64,000 nucleotides of DNA from Rhineura floridana (Eukaryota; Chordata; Lepidosauria; Squamata; Rhineuridae). Under the pieces are notes generated by a model. The model was not told the origin of the DNA. It saw nothing but the letters and a program-made list of their open reading frames with translations, and made no database searches. Below are positions 11,926-23,524 of this stretch, piece after piece; position 1 is the first letter of the stretch; each line of letters begins with the position of its first letter. The DNA lies in the NCBI RefSeq assembly GCF_030035675.1, contig NC_084487.1, positions 89,352,486-89,416,485 on the forward strand. The letters run 5' to 3'. The position numbers were made by a program, and so were the translations under genes.

Positions 11926-12063
11926 AAGGGGTAGCTAACATGGTGCCATCCAGATGTTGTGGACTTCAAGTCCCATCAGCCCCAGACAGCATGGCCAATG
12001 GACAGGGATGATAGGAGTTCAACTCCACAACATCTGGAGGGCCCCATATTGGCTATTCCTGCT
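11926..12063. mobile_element. hAT-like palindromic MITE
   Basis: Left end AAGGGGTAGCTAACATGG pairs with the right end, whose reverse complement is CAGGAATAGCCAATATGG. The interior has the CCCATCAGCCCCAG and GGGATGATAGGAGTT arms that fold on each other. This is the most frequent MITE family in the window (also near 12400, 47088, 57353, 59920 and 61985). Confidence 0.75.
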
Positions 12064-12399
12064 GTATGAAAAAAGGAAACTAAAGAGAGGTTTCTCAAAG
12101 TGCTTCTTCCCCAAAAGTTTATTAGTTGTTAATACCCAACACATTTCAGAAAGGTTGTTCATTCTTCAAGGGCAATCAAAAACACATACAAAATCCTAAC
12201 AATTATACATTAAAAAGAACTTGAAGCATAAAACTGCTTTAAAACATCTTAATGCACAAACTCACTTGAAAACAGCCAAGTGAACCCTACTCCTCTATCT
12301 CAAATTCACATCTGTGAAACTCAAAACTTTTGCTAGTACAAATCAAAACCACTGACATGAAAAATACCAAGTCTTAATGAGCCCACTTCTATCGGGAAC

Positions 12400-12516
12400 T
12401 ACAAATATACTTGATGTAGTCTCCAGTTCCCATCATGGCCAATGGCCAGGGATGATAGGAGGTGGAATCATCAACATCTGGAGGGCACCCCATTGGCTAC
12501 TCCTGCTGTAGCCAGT
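12400..12516. mobile_element. hAT-like palindromic MITE, internally deleted
   Basis: Same family as 11926-12063, recognised by GGCCAATGGCCAGGGATGAT and CATCTGGAGGGCACCCCAT. Part of the left arm is missing. Confidence 0.55.
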
Positions 12517-14565
12517 GCATACCCATGAAGCCTTCTTGTCTTTACAAGTAAGCAAAAATGTACTTTGATTACAATTAGGCAGAGTGATAAGGGGACAGAC
12601 AAAATTTATCTGGGAGGGCGTATGGTCCCGCAGTTTATTTCATTGAATGAGGAAACACAGACACTTGTTTCTTAGCAGAAGGCAAATATGCAGGTTCTTA
12701 TAGAGCACACAAGAGATTCTAGAACTGATTTGCATCACAGCAAAACAGCTCACTAAGTTCTGAACCCATGCAAGATTTTTTTAAATTGGTCCACAAGAAT
12801 TTTTTTTAAAAGAGAAAAAAATTGGGATCTTCCTTGCTCGAGTATTTCAATTTGCGTATTCAAATATAAATGAATTTACTAAGCTGATCTCTGAAAGAAG
12901 TTTTTATAACCATATAAAAGCGCCTAAATGAATTCCATCTTTCCTGTCCTGCACTGGAAACCAAAGATTGGCAGGTTTCATACCTAGCAAATTAGGTGTC
13001 TACAGCACTGATGCTAATACTGACTCACACTTGTAGTTCTTTTCCCTGCACATAATAAAACATGTCTGTATATGTTAGGAGGACAGGGCAGCCGTTCCAA
13101 GATAATGTTTTGTATGCCAAAGATTTAACCATCTGCCACTTAAGCCATTAGGAGTTTTGTCTCTGATTTATTATTGAGAAAAACCTGGACCCCGACTGTG
13201 AATGTGTGAGCAAACATTATCTTAAGCCAGGAAGTTCTTGATAGGATTTGTTTTGTTCCTTTGCATAACTTGTTGATTCATTCCTTTTCATGTATATCCC
13301 AGTCTAGTCCTCCAAGTCAAGGCAGATTGCAGCACTGGTTATATTCGATCAGTGCAATTGCGTATGTTTTCTGCCATACATGCATTTCAGAATATGAAAG
13401 TACAAATATATAAATAAGAGCACCCCATGCTCCTCTGGCCATTAAATGGCTCCCCGGTGAAAGTGGCTTATTACATGCACTTTGGCAGACCTTCACTGAA
13501 GTGAATTTCAGAGTTATGAAGAAACCCATTGAGTGCCTCTGTATTTGCCATAGTTTAATGCCCACTTATTTGGAACAAAACACATGTTTTGGTTGTGAAG
13601 ATATTCTTGAAAGCGCAGGAGCTGTGCTACTTAAATCCAGTGGCTGGAGACAGGGCCTCAAAGCCCAGCACAGCTCCCTGTCCTTCCCCATGAGTAATAG
13701 AAACAAAACAAATTCTGCAAAACAAGGGGGATTGTGAAAATTTGTTCAATTTGCATCATTTATGCAGGTCACAGAATTTGTCTTTTCCTATAATTTTGTA
13801 AAAGGTTTTGTTTTTGAGTCTGTTGATTCAAAACCATACTGAATATGTTGATCTAAAACCATGAATAGGCATGAACACTTTATACATTTCATGTTCAACA
13901 TTAAAAACCAGAAAGCAGTAGACACAGCACAGAAAACATCTGGTTTCTTGGGCAACTTTTATACTTGTACTTGGAAGGATTTGCTCTTTCTACAGCTATT
14001 ACCTGAACAATACCAACAATAGATGAGGACAGCCAGAAAGGGAGCTATTTATTTCCTTGGAAGGATGCAAAGAGAATATTTCCTGTTTTTGAACACTTCT
14101 GAAAAATGGAGAATGTTGATTACTATGACAGCCGTAAAGAATATGCAGATGTTGCTGGAGATGTGTCATTTGCACCACAATCCACTATATACTTGGTGTT
14201 TTGAAGCCAGTTATTTACCATTAAGCAGGCTTGCCTGAGATCAAGAACATTCTGTCCTGAACCTAACATATTAACTAACATGTATGCATGTATGTATATG
14301 TATATTAATCAAATTTATTATATAGAAAACAGAAAATACATATATAGACATATAGAACGTGGTGGCCATAGTATACAAGCTACAAAGCAGAATTACTGTT
14401 AATTAACAGTACCATTTTAGTCATATATTATCAAACTCATTCGCTGGTTGCCTATCCTTATGTAGCCCAAAGAGTACCATTATTTCAACACACAAAGGTA
14501 GGCTGGGGCAAAAGCCAACTCTTGCAGTAGAAAACCACCACCACCCCCAAAAAATAGGCAATTGG
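12517..14565. other. Intergenic, nothing recognised
   Basis: Two kilobases of AT-rich sequence. ORFs here are short and in no recognisable family. Confidence 0.4.
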
Positions 14566-14757
14566 AAACATAGGAAGCAGCCTTACACCAAATCACATTA
14601 TTGGCTCATCTAGTTCAGTATTGTCTACATAGACTGGGAGTTGCTCTCCACCGTTTCAGACTGGTAACATTCCCAGCCCAACCTGGAGACGTTGAGGATT
14701 GAACCTGGATGTTCTGCATGCCAAGCAGATACTCTGCCACTGAGTTATGGCTCTTTG
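14566..14757 (-). mobile_element. tRNA-derived SINE with CR1-like tail
   Basis: The right end, read on the - strand, has the tRNA-like head: box A CATAACTCAGTGGCAGAGTA and box B GGTTCAATCC at about 14696-14705. The left end carries CATAGGAAGCAGCC, the CATAGGAA-type tail of this SINE family. It is an old, diverged copy. The head is not a functional tRNA gene because no cloverleaf completes. Confidence 0.75.
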
Positions 14758-14759
14758 TT

Positions 14760-16418
14760 GGCTGAGCATTCTCAGCAGACATGGAATGCTGACTGATAGT
14801 TGGAGGAGGGGGTTAAACCAGGAGAAGGAGGAATGGAATGGAGTATCCTGGGGAAAGGATATGGCTAACCCTGAACAACAGCATTCTGTGGCAAGTCCCA
14901 CTTCTTTATTCATTTTCAAGCAAATCCTACAAAGTGGCTTACATAAAAACATTAAAACAGTGGCCATCAATAAACAACAGGTTGAAACTTATTGAAAGCC
15001 AGATCTCTTTCCCCTTAAAACAAGATTGTACTTGAGCCCTGTTGTGACTTGGAGGGATGTAAGGATGTTAGTCACCTTGAATTTCTATGAAAAGACAAGT
15101 TATATCCAAAAATGTCCATAGAAATATTTCAGGGGGGTGGGCAAGGTCTATAAAGTGTTACTATATGTCATTGGCAACCCTCTCCACTCACTATTACATT
15201 TAGAATTCCAGGGGGGCAAGCACCCCCCTTGCCCCCCTGCAGATACCCTTGGTTATATCTAACAATGAAGTGAATGACATAGTCAAAGTATATTAATTAC
15301 TGGCTTTAAAGCTATTGCCACATTTTAAATTGGAGCCAAACTAATTCTGAATTTTTCATCATTGCACCAAATGGGATTTGAATAGAAAAATTAATTTGAA
15401 TAATGGTCAAATTGTCATCTATTTTGTCATTTTTTATTTTATGAAAAATAAGAAGTGGACAAATGGTGACACAATACTTACTTGACCAGCAGAAAAAGAA
15501 AAGAAAAACAACACTTTCCATTTAATGAGACCTTGGTTTCAAATGTTATACTCATCGTACGTGTACAGGAATCACCATACACGGTACTATACTCTGAGGA
15601 AATGACCAAGCTTCCTGTTCTGCCACATCTGAAACACTGAGCTACTAAATGGAGAAAGGGACAGAATAATTTATTTACCACACTGTTGTTTCAAATACCT
15701 CATATGATTATCAAAGGAAATATACGGGCATGGTTCTAAGGGCATTATTCAGTTTGTGATGTCCATTGTTAGCTTTTTCCATGGCTTCCCAGAGTTCCGC
15801 CATGGAAACTATTATGACAGTCAGGAACATAGGAAGGATTAGTAAACTGGAGGCTCCCTCTTGGTATATGGAGAGGACCTTTCCCTTGCCACTAAGTAAC
15901 TGAAGCCACACCCACAGGGGAAAAATTGGTTACTTTAGGCAGAGGTAGATAGGGCAGAAGCAGGGTCAGGATATGCAAGTCAAATAGACCTAATAAGTTG
16001 GGACTGATGTATTTATTAAACCCAAAGAAGTCAGTTCCAGAAGGCTGAGTTGACCTTGGCCAAAGTGTCAGGTGAGTCTCTCATCCTGCCTCAAAGCAAA
16101 ACCTGCTCCCCACATGAATTGCGAGTGTGGTCCAGAAACCACTGTGATGTCAAGGAGGACTCTAGGATATTTTCTCAGTTTGCACAGGGAACTCTTCACA
16201 TTGGAGCCAAGGCTCCTACGCTGCTTCTGATAGGATGCAGCAGAGGCCAGTATGGTGGGGCAGAGCCATAGAGGCACCCTCCCAACACAGGCATCACTAC
16301 ATCTGGACTGGACTGGAGCCAGGCAGGGTAATGGTGAGGTCAGGGCAGCTGCTGCTAGCAAGGTGGAATCTCTTCAATTTGGCCGCCCAGGGTAGCTGTT
16401 TTGCCTACTAGTGTTGCA
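14760..16418. other. Intergenic, mostly unassigned
   Basis: No gene recognised. It contains the C/G hairpin at 15209-15239. Confidence 0.4.
15209..15239. other. Perfect G/C-rich hairpin
   Basis: CAGGGGGGCAAG (15209-15220) and CTTGCCCCCCTG (15228-15239) are exact inverted repeats around a 7-base spacer. Function is unknown. It is too short for a MITE and has no following T-run. Confidence 0.6.
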
Positions 16419-16419
16419 T

Positions 16420-16506
16420 AAAAAGGGCCCTGCTGAATCAGAACAAAGGCCCATCTAGTCCAGCACTCTGATCCCAGAGTGGCCACCCAGATGCCTACAG
16501 GAAGCT
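16420..16506 (-). mobile_element. CR1 3' UTR fragment
   Basis: Shares GGCCCATCTAGTCCAGCA and AGTGGCCAC-CAG spacing with the 3' UTR of the CR1 at 653-1211, in the same orientation. Confidence 0.55.
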
Positions 16507-16509
16507 GAA

Positions 16510-17280
16510 ATGCATTATTTGTTTGCTTGCTTTCAACAATTTATATACCACTTAATTACAATTGTCTCTATGCAGTGTACATCAAGCTCAACAAATACAT
16601 TAAAGATAAGATCAGTTATCTTTAACAATAACATCAGAAATGACTCAAAATGCTTGAATACAAAGTCTTCAGTAGACACCAGAAGTTCAACAGGGAGGGG
16701 GCCTGTCTAATCTCAGCTGGAAGGGAGTTCCACAAAATTGGGCCCACAATACTGAACATATGGCTACTGATGGATTTGAGCTGTGCATCCAAGCCACGGG
16801 GAACCATTAACAGTGACTCCCCCAAAGACTTAAGTGGTCAGTCAGCGATATAAAGAATCAGGTGGTTCCTAAGGTATCCTGGACCCAAGTCCGTAAGGGC
16901 CTTGTAGATAATAAAAGAACCTTGAACTTGGTCCGGTAGCATATAGGCAACCAGTGGAAGCTTTTAAGTACCAGAGTTATGTGATGGTGATAGTCTGTCC
17001 CATCAACAATCTAGCCACAGCATTTTGCACCAAAGTTCCCAGACTAGGCACAAGGGTAGTCCCACATACAGTACATTGCAATAATCGAGTTTGGGGGTTA
17101 CCAATGCAGGAATCACAATGGCCAGACTATTCCCATCCAAGAACAGCCGTAGTTGGCATACCAGCCATAGTCCTTTTGCTCATGTTCCCCATTAACAGGT
17201 TTTCAGAGAATACTGACTCTAATACAGAGGTGATATATACCAAGCCATCTTCACTGGTAGCCATTGCTGAGCCAGCTCTG
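16510..17280 (-). mobile_element. Old L2-clade LINE fragment
   Basis: On the - strand, 16634-16825 encodes the block GPILWNSLPAEIRQAPSLLNF, the C-terminus of L2 ORF2. Farther right, antisense motifs such as AACCAGTGGAAGC (16950s) and 'cattgcaataatcgag' (near 17073) match corresponding parts of the L2 at 7541-9419. The frame is otherwise broken, so it is older than that copy. Confidence 0.7.
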
Positions 17281-17284
17281 TAGT

Positions 17285-19994
17285 CACACATCTGGGATCA
17301 AAAAATGTGGCTTCTAGATTCATGACACAATGTACAGGTGATCCTAGGCACTATTCATTCTTAAAAAGAAGCTCTTGGTCTCTTCCTCATCAACTAAACA
17401 CATACAATTCAGACTTTAGATTCATTTGGTGAGAACGTAAAGAAATAAAGACATTTTGGATGAAGGTGCTTAAAGTAACAAAGCATAGGGTAGGCATTGT
17501 TATTAGATCCCAGCATTTTGTTATGAGGAAGATCAAATGGCGTGATCATGATGAAATTTATTAAAAATTTTGGTTTCTCTCAGTTTCTCATTTTTTCAGT
17601 CTTAAGTTTAGTCCTTCCCATTTTAGCATCACTTTTTTTCAAGTTCGTATCTTTGTACAAAATTTTGTACAAAAAATTGTAAAAATGTTTCAGTATATTA
17701 CATATGCACAGGACATCTAGAATGCTAAGCTAAGAACATTCATAACCTTCCATTGGCATGCAGATCAAGCAAACTCTACATGCAACTTATAAGCAGCTAT
17801 AATTGCCAACAGCAGTGATGGGGCAGGCCCAGTCCATGTAGTAAACAGGTATGGCCATTGGTCTATTAGGGTGAATGGGGTACTGCCCCACCAACCTCAG
17901 TCTGTCTTCAGCCAGCCCCCACCTGCCTGCCTTCTTAATTACAACCAGCCCAGCGGAGTGACATTGCCTGCCAGCTTCCTCCTCCTCTTTAGTGTTGCCC
18001 TTGTGCAACTGAGCGAGGGGAAGGATGGGGACAAAACTGCGATCCATTGGTTCTGCCTGTCATGGGCTCTAGATCCACCTACTGTTGGGCTCCCTTTCTC
18101 CCACCCCAATGGGCACCAGCTGCCATTGGGTACAGCCAAACCTCTGGCAGTGGGCACCATCATGAACCAGTGATCTCAGTAGCTATTATGGATTGCTAGA
18201 CACCTTTGAATAGGCATTGCACTGGCACTTTGCAGACAAATCCACCCTGCTTCCTGCTCATCACACAGCAGTAGGGGACATGACAGTAGGTCAGGGGTGA
18301 GGAGAGGGGAGCAAACGCTAGGGGCCTCTAGCATATTGGTCGAGCCATCTGATGCAGATGAAGAAGGAATTGTGACCTGCTCTTAGTTAGGGTATCATAT
18401 CCAGTGGATCAGGATAATGGAGTAATGTGTGAAGAACTTTGGCTTTTTTGTTACAATGAAAGAAGTCTCAGGACTGCGTAACAACAGTGGCAAAAAAAAA
18501 TACACATTACCTTGAACCAAATTTATGTGGAAGGCCTGGAAAATCTATTTTAGCAAATGACATTACCCAAAGAATGCTCAGTTGCATCCCCATATTGGTT
18601 GTATTACCTGCGTGTATCTCTAGTAAACTGAAACTGGTAAAGAGTGAACAGGGAAGCTTTTTTTCTATGGAGAACCATTGTGCCATGAGAAAATTCAAGC
18701 AGTGATGGAGCTGATGATTGGTGGCGTCAGAGCACAAAGTGATCAGAACCTCCCCTTCTTTCTCTCTCACAAGGGTATGGCCCAGCCACTAGATACAGGC
18801 TCTTGTCACTGACCTCATGCTGCATCTTTGAAACAAAGCAGAACAAAAGGAAGCACTTCCGTCATCATCCACCATCCTGGAGCCAATAAGAAGTGGCAGA
18901 GGCAGGCTGGGTTTTTTCTGCCTCTACACTTGCCAGATAGTTGGAGTCCCAAGGGAAAGGCTGGGTGGAGCGGAACACATACACTCTCACCCTACCCAGT
19001 CACTGCCAAGGGTAAGAGCAGATGAGTCAGGGCAACAGTGTGTACAGGACCCTACAAAGTGGCTGAAATTCAGCCATGGGCTGGATCCAGCCTCCAGGCC
19101 AGGGTTTCCCAATCCAGTGGTGAATGATCATCTAAGGTCTGCCACAGGACAAGAAAGGCTTAACCACCTTATGCTCCCAGCAGAAAGGAAGCCTGCTAGA
19201 CACATCTCTTTTGACAATTTGAATAGTTTCACAAAAATTAAAGCAAGGAAGGAGTCATTGAAGTTGGCTACCTGTTTATCATATGATTGTTTAATTATTG
19301 TATTTTTTACCATTTTGTTTGAGTTGTTAGAATGTTTGATAATTTCTGTAAATAATTTTAACCATAAATAATAACCATTAAAAAAGCTTCAGTAACTTAA
19401 GTCATGAGTACTCTGTCTCAAAACAATTACGATTTGTAATTGCCTGATGTTGTACAATACTACTTTTTCAGTATTTCAGTAAAGTAGGTTAGATAAATTC
19501 ATTATCAAACATGAATGCCAATTCACTAGATAGACAAATTGCTTGCTTACCTGGTGAATTAGCATTCATAGTTATTAATATATTTATATTAATTAAATAC
19601 TACCTACTAAACTATATATTTATGTCAATGTTCCATGTACTTAAATCACTATGTTACCCAGTGGCAGCTGTCAGTGAGGCAGTGGAATCCACTGCAGGTT
19701 TTAGTCTGAATATTCAAGGAGATGACCAAAAGATGCTTAGATGCCCAAAAAAATTAGGTTGAGCACCTTGAAGCTCCTTGAAAGTTCAAACTAAAACCCA
19801 CAGTGGATTCCACTGCCTCATGGACATGGAGCCATCAGCCAACACTGGTGTTACTTATTGGCAGCATTGGGAGTAAGGTGGCAGGCTATGTTTTGCCCCA
19901 GACCCCAGGTTATCTCTCTGCAACCCTGCATTAGAGATCAGGAGCCCTCCTAACAAAAGGACACACAACTGCACAGTCATGTATTACCAGAGTT
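17285..19994. other. Intergenic, mostly unassigned
   Basis: No gene is seen. A GC-richer patch at about 17820-18170 may be an old DNA-transposon remnant, and 19075-19110 resembles one end of the MITE family at 53098-53445. Neither has clear ends. Confidence 0.35.
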
Positions 19995-20158
19995 TCTATG
20001 TATTTGACCTGGGAAACCAGGGTTCAAATCCCCACATAGCCATGAAGCTCACTGGGTGACTTTGGGCCAGTCACTGCCTCTCAGCCTCATGAAAACCCTA
20101 TTCACAGGGTCACCATAAGTTGGAATCTATTTGAAGGCAGTACATTTACATTTTTATT
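19995..20158 (+). mobile_element. Sauria-type SINE, 5'-truncated
   Basis: Starts within the tRNA-like head (box B GGTTCAAATCCCC near 20021-20033). It continues through CATGAAGCTCACTGGGTGAC and ends in the Bov-B-type tail TCACCATAAGTTGGAATC plus 'gaaggcagtacatttac'. Nearly the same sequence as the complete copy at 34938-35130. Confidence 0.85.
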
Positions 20159-20212
20159 GAACTAATGAATAAAACAGACTCTCTCCCCAGTTCTCACTTT
20201 AAAAAAATGTTT

Positions 20213-20218
20213 TTTATT
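20213..20218 (-). promoter_or_regulatory. Polyadenylation signal of the AKAP-like gene
   Basis: AATAAA on the - strand, 156 bp beyond the stop codon at 20374, with a T-rich stretch following. It supports a transcribed gene with a short 3' UTR. The nearest upstream repeat (the SINE at 19995-20158) lies just past the predicted cleavage zone. Confidence 0.6.
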
Positions 20219-20373
20219 GATGATTTTGCCCAGCTATTATGTGAACAATCAGATGAATTCAGTGCATCGTTGTGTGCAGTCATGCTGTGGTGGTGGGTAT
20301 CAGATGCTTTAGCAAAGCGTTGTTGTAGGCGCCTGTGCTGGGCTGAAGTTATATGAGAGGGAAGAGTGGGCTC

Positions 20374-21381
20374 TTACAAGTTGGCAAGTAGCCAGCGGAT
20401 CAGTCCACACTGAGGCCTTTTCCCCATCGCTTCCTCCATCTGACTTCTTTCAAGGTACCTCATTACCTTCTGAAGAATATCTCCCACACTGTAGCCCTTC
20501 TTGGTAGCCTTCTGAGCCAGCCGAGGAAGCTCAGCCAGGTCTCCTTCTCTGTCATTTAAGAAGGTCAGGTTGGGCACATTGAAATGAGAAGCCACCATCC
20601 ACTGGAGGACAGCCTGGAGCTCTTTGTTCAGTGAATCACTTTCCCCATTCTGGTTGGTCACTATCACCCCATTTGTACCCAATTGTCTCATATTAGTTCT
20701 TATTATTGACGCTCTCCTCGGCCCTCCTAAATGTTGGGATGAACCACTGTATTGTTTATGTGATGTGTCACCACTAGCTAAATTGGAGCCATTGGCCTCA
20801 GTCTCTAGGAGACACAACTTAGTCATAGACTTCACCAATTGGTTGATATCCAGCATCGACATAGGATCCATGTTGCCATACGTCTCCCAGGGACTGGCAG
20901 TTGGTTTTGCAAAGGCCTTTATCCTCTGGGTCCTGCTTTCAGGAGGAGGAGCTTGCCTGTGGCCCCTGTTTGTGCTGCTGGGATTGTCGTCTGCATTGGA
21001 AACAGCTTCACGCATGACCTTCTGGATGGTTGATGAGAGGATACTTGAGAAATCTTCCTTTCTTGGTTCTTGGTGTTGAGATTCCTGCCGTCCCCCTCGT
21101 CTCGAAGGGCTAAGGTTAGGGAACTTGGCACCAATGCTTCCCAAAGCCTTCTCAAAATTAGGATCATGACAATTGTAGCCAAATGAAGTGCTACTTGGCT
21201 TACAAGCTCCAGATTGCTTGTTTTTGTCCAGTAGCTGCTTCTGTATCTTCGTTAATGCGCTATCAATAATGTGTTTTGCACACTCGTCCATTGAAATCAG
21301 CTTCTCTAGACATTTACTTCCAGAGGCATGATGTTCTGTCTGTCGGGTTCCTTTTTCCTTCCCATGGCTATGGCTATACAT
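20374..21381 (-). CDS. AKAP3/AKAP4-like compact A-kinase anchor protein
   Basis: Intact single-exon ORF of 335 codons. Its last 84 residues (252-335; ELQAVLQWMVAS, NVPNLTFL, GYSVGDILQKVMRY, WLLANL at the end) match the conserved C-terminus of the sperm fibrous-sheath anchors AKAP3/AKAP4. Earlier blocks align in order with AKAP3: residues 33-51, a helix near 112-130, and NQLVKSMTKLCLLE near 178-191. The piece corresponds to about the last 300 of roughly 850 residues of AKAP3. Residues 35-46 (AKHIIDSALTKI) fit the amphipathic PKA-RII-docking pattern, and PRRAS (221-225) is an ideal PKA site. The ATG has A at -3. The frame stays open about 31 codons upstream with no other ATG, to a TAG. Inferred role: anchoring PKA, perhaps in sperm. 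It could be a retrogene, a truncated paralogue, or the last exon of a larger gene. Family assignment is firm; function is inferred. Confidence 0.85.
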   Translation of the reverse strand: MYSHSHGKEKGTRQTEHHASGSKCLEKLISMDECAKHIIDSALTKIQKQLLDKNKQSGACKPSSTSFGYNCHDPNFEKALGSIGAKFPNLSPSRRGGRQESQHQEPRKEDFSSILSSTIQKVMREAVSNADDNPSSTNRGHRQAPPPESRTQRIKAFAKPTASPWETYGNMDPMSMLDINQLVKSMTKLCLLETEANGSNLASGDTSHKQYSGSSQHLGGPRRASIIRTNMRQLGTNGVIVTNQNGESDSLNKELQAVLQWMVASHFNVPNLTFLNDREGDLAELPRLAQKATKKGYSVGDILQKVMRYLERSQMEEAMGKRPQCGLIRWLLANL

Positions 21382-21399
21382 TTTGCTGTTCCGACTGCT

Positions 21400-23210
21400 G
21401 AGCAGTTATGATGACTCTGCCAGACTTGAGATGTTGTCTCCTCTCTTAGCTTCCTGGGCTTTTCTGCTGGCACCTAGTGTATACTCATGTGTGGACATAC
21501 TGTTTCCATGGTGGCAATGACATCACAAAGCACCAGTGTATCATCCAGCAGCATGTGATTTGCTAGCAATGCCCTTACATGATATTGCTATGCAGTGTTT
21601 CCCCAATAATCTGTAATCACTGTATATTCTGGGTGGAGCTTGGGAGCCAAATGTCAACCTCCCAGCCTTCTCTATCAAGACTCTCCCCACCCATACCTCC
21701 TCTCCCCAGACCACACCATCCACTGACACTGCTTTGTACCTTACCTGAGGGTACCATATCTGGGTGGAATGTATCCTTAAACTCTGATAATACTACTTGC
21801 TTGCCTGGATGAAGGATGGGGTGGGTGGGTGGATGTAGAAACTGGCCTACTGTACAAAGGTAACATTCACATCAATTGCTCCGCCCACTTCTGTCTCTGG
21901 CCCACCCAACCGGCATGTGGCCCCTGGAAAGCAACCCAGAAGGAAATGCGGTCTTTGGGCTGAAAAAGGTTCCTCACTCTTGTTGTATATCTATATTCAA
22001 GAATGTGAATATGTACCCCTTTGATAACTGGGGAAATTTGGAGATGTGGATGATCTGTCATAGCAGAAGCTACTACTTCCAAAATCTGGTGATGAACATA
22101 AGCCGCCTGCTGTGATTCATGGATCTGTCCCCCATCCCATCCCTAGGAAATGGAATCGTAGACAATGTAATCAGTTATATGGAAGCTCAGATAAGGTTCT
22201 CTTTGGAATTATGTATTAGCAACATAATTGTCATGTCTGTAATTATTCTTAAAGTAAGTAGCTAGGCTGGTTGGGGGGAGGGTCTTCTCTGAATTCCACC
22301 CCTGGGTCCAGACATCTTGCTAAACACTTTGTCTCTCTGGATAGCTTCAAATATTCTAATCAAACAAGGAATAAGGATATGTCTCTTTCTCCTATCACAC
22401 ACATGCCCTTTTACGCAAACACAAACACATCAAAGACTTTTTCTCAGCTGTGACAGATCCTGAGCTGGGGTATTCTAACTGTCATAATGTATCAGCTATT
22501 AATACTTTATTTTGCAGGGGCCCCTCCAAATGATTGTGGCAAATCTCCCATTTACAGCCTCTACAAATATCTTTTATGGGAAATCTTAAAGGGGGCTAAC
22601 AGGATTAGTGCACTTTTCAGTCCAAAGACCTCTTTGAGAATGTTGCCAATTTCACTAGGGTCCTACACTATAACATAGTGGTTAATCAGTGCTACAAAGC
22701 ACTGACAACTGTTATCAAAGGCCATTGCACTGAACAAACTTGTTCTTAGCAAACATGCCCTTGGCAATATAACATGAGATTAAAGACATATTTACATTTT
22801 ATTACTATAGGGGCTAATAATAATTTTTAAAGACACAACAATATTTTTCTCAAGACTTCACTGTTTCTGCAGTCCAGAGTATGGAAGGACTTCTGGATTA
22901 GCACTTCTTTCCTAGCAACATGCTGTCCAGTGTACTTTCCAAGACACAAATATCTGTACCAAAGGTATTACTGATGGTCCAGCATGAAGCAACACTGCTT
23001 CTTTCACTTAAGCAGAGCCTTGTGCCAGATATGCGTCAGGAGATTGAGAAAGGTTTGATGTTTCAAAAGGCATAAAGAATTACAAAGGCCAACTCACTCA
23101 TATGGAATACACTTAAAACAATGGGAAATTATTGTTGTTATTTTAAAGCATCTTCAGCTAAAAAGGGCTCACAGAAATATGTACAGATGAGTAAAAAATA
23201 CCATCTCTAC
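21400..23210. other. Intergenic upstream of the AKAP-like gene, mostly unassigned
   Basis: No further AKAP-like exon was found upstream on the - strand. The stretch holds a half-copy of a MITE near 21850-21985 and otherwise unassigned AT-rich DNA. There is no CpG island at the AKAP-like start. Confidence 0.4.
21850..21985 (-). mobile_element. hAT-like MITE fragment
   Basis: CCCAGAAGGAAATGCGGTCT and TGAAAAAGGTTCCTCAC are the inverted equivalent of the left end of the element at 53098-53445. Only one half is present. Confidence 0.45.
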
Positions 23211-23213
23211 TCT

Positions 23214-23251
23214 CAATCTAAAAAACATGACACAATCTAAAAAACATGACA
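23214..23251. repeat. Perfect 2 x 19-bp tandem duplication
   Basis: The unit CAATCTAAAAAACATGACA occurs twice with no mismatch, indicating a recent slippage or microduplication. Confidence 0.95.
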
Positions 23252-23429
23252 CAAAAGGGAAAAGGGGTAGGCAGGGGGGAGGGAAAGAAAGCAAATTCAG
23301 GTACCTGTTCTTAAAATTATAAAGAAGTGTCAGCATCATACGCATTCGAAGAACCAGAAGCTTTAAATTCACACAAAGGAAAACAAAATAATCAAAATAT
23401 TTCCGAACAAAACAAAACAAAATGAAGCT

Positions 23430-23518
23430 GTCAGGAATGCTTTGATTTGGATTCCTGCATTGAGCAGGGGGTTGGACTTGATGGCCTTATAGGCCCCTTC
23501 CAACTCTACTATTCTATA
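23430..23518 (+). mobile_element. CR1 LINE 3' end
   Basis: Carries the conserved CR1 terminus GGGGTTGGACTTGATGGCC, then CCCCTTCCAACTCTACTATT and the terminal ATTCTAT. Only the last ~90 bp are recognisable. Confidence 0.8.
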
Positions 23519-23524
23519 AGCTTT

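Noticed and set aside
14690-14757. tRNA-like box A/box B on the - strand, also near 32400, 54150 and 60180
   Set aside because: They are heads of SINEs; no complete cloverleaf, and each continues into SINE body.
20624-21079. 151-codon ORF on the + strand
   Set aside because: Antisense shadow of the AKAP-like coding sequence.
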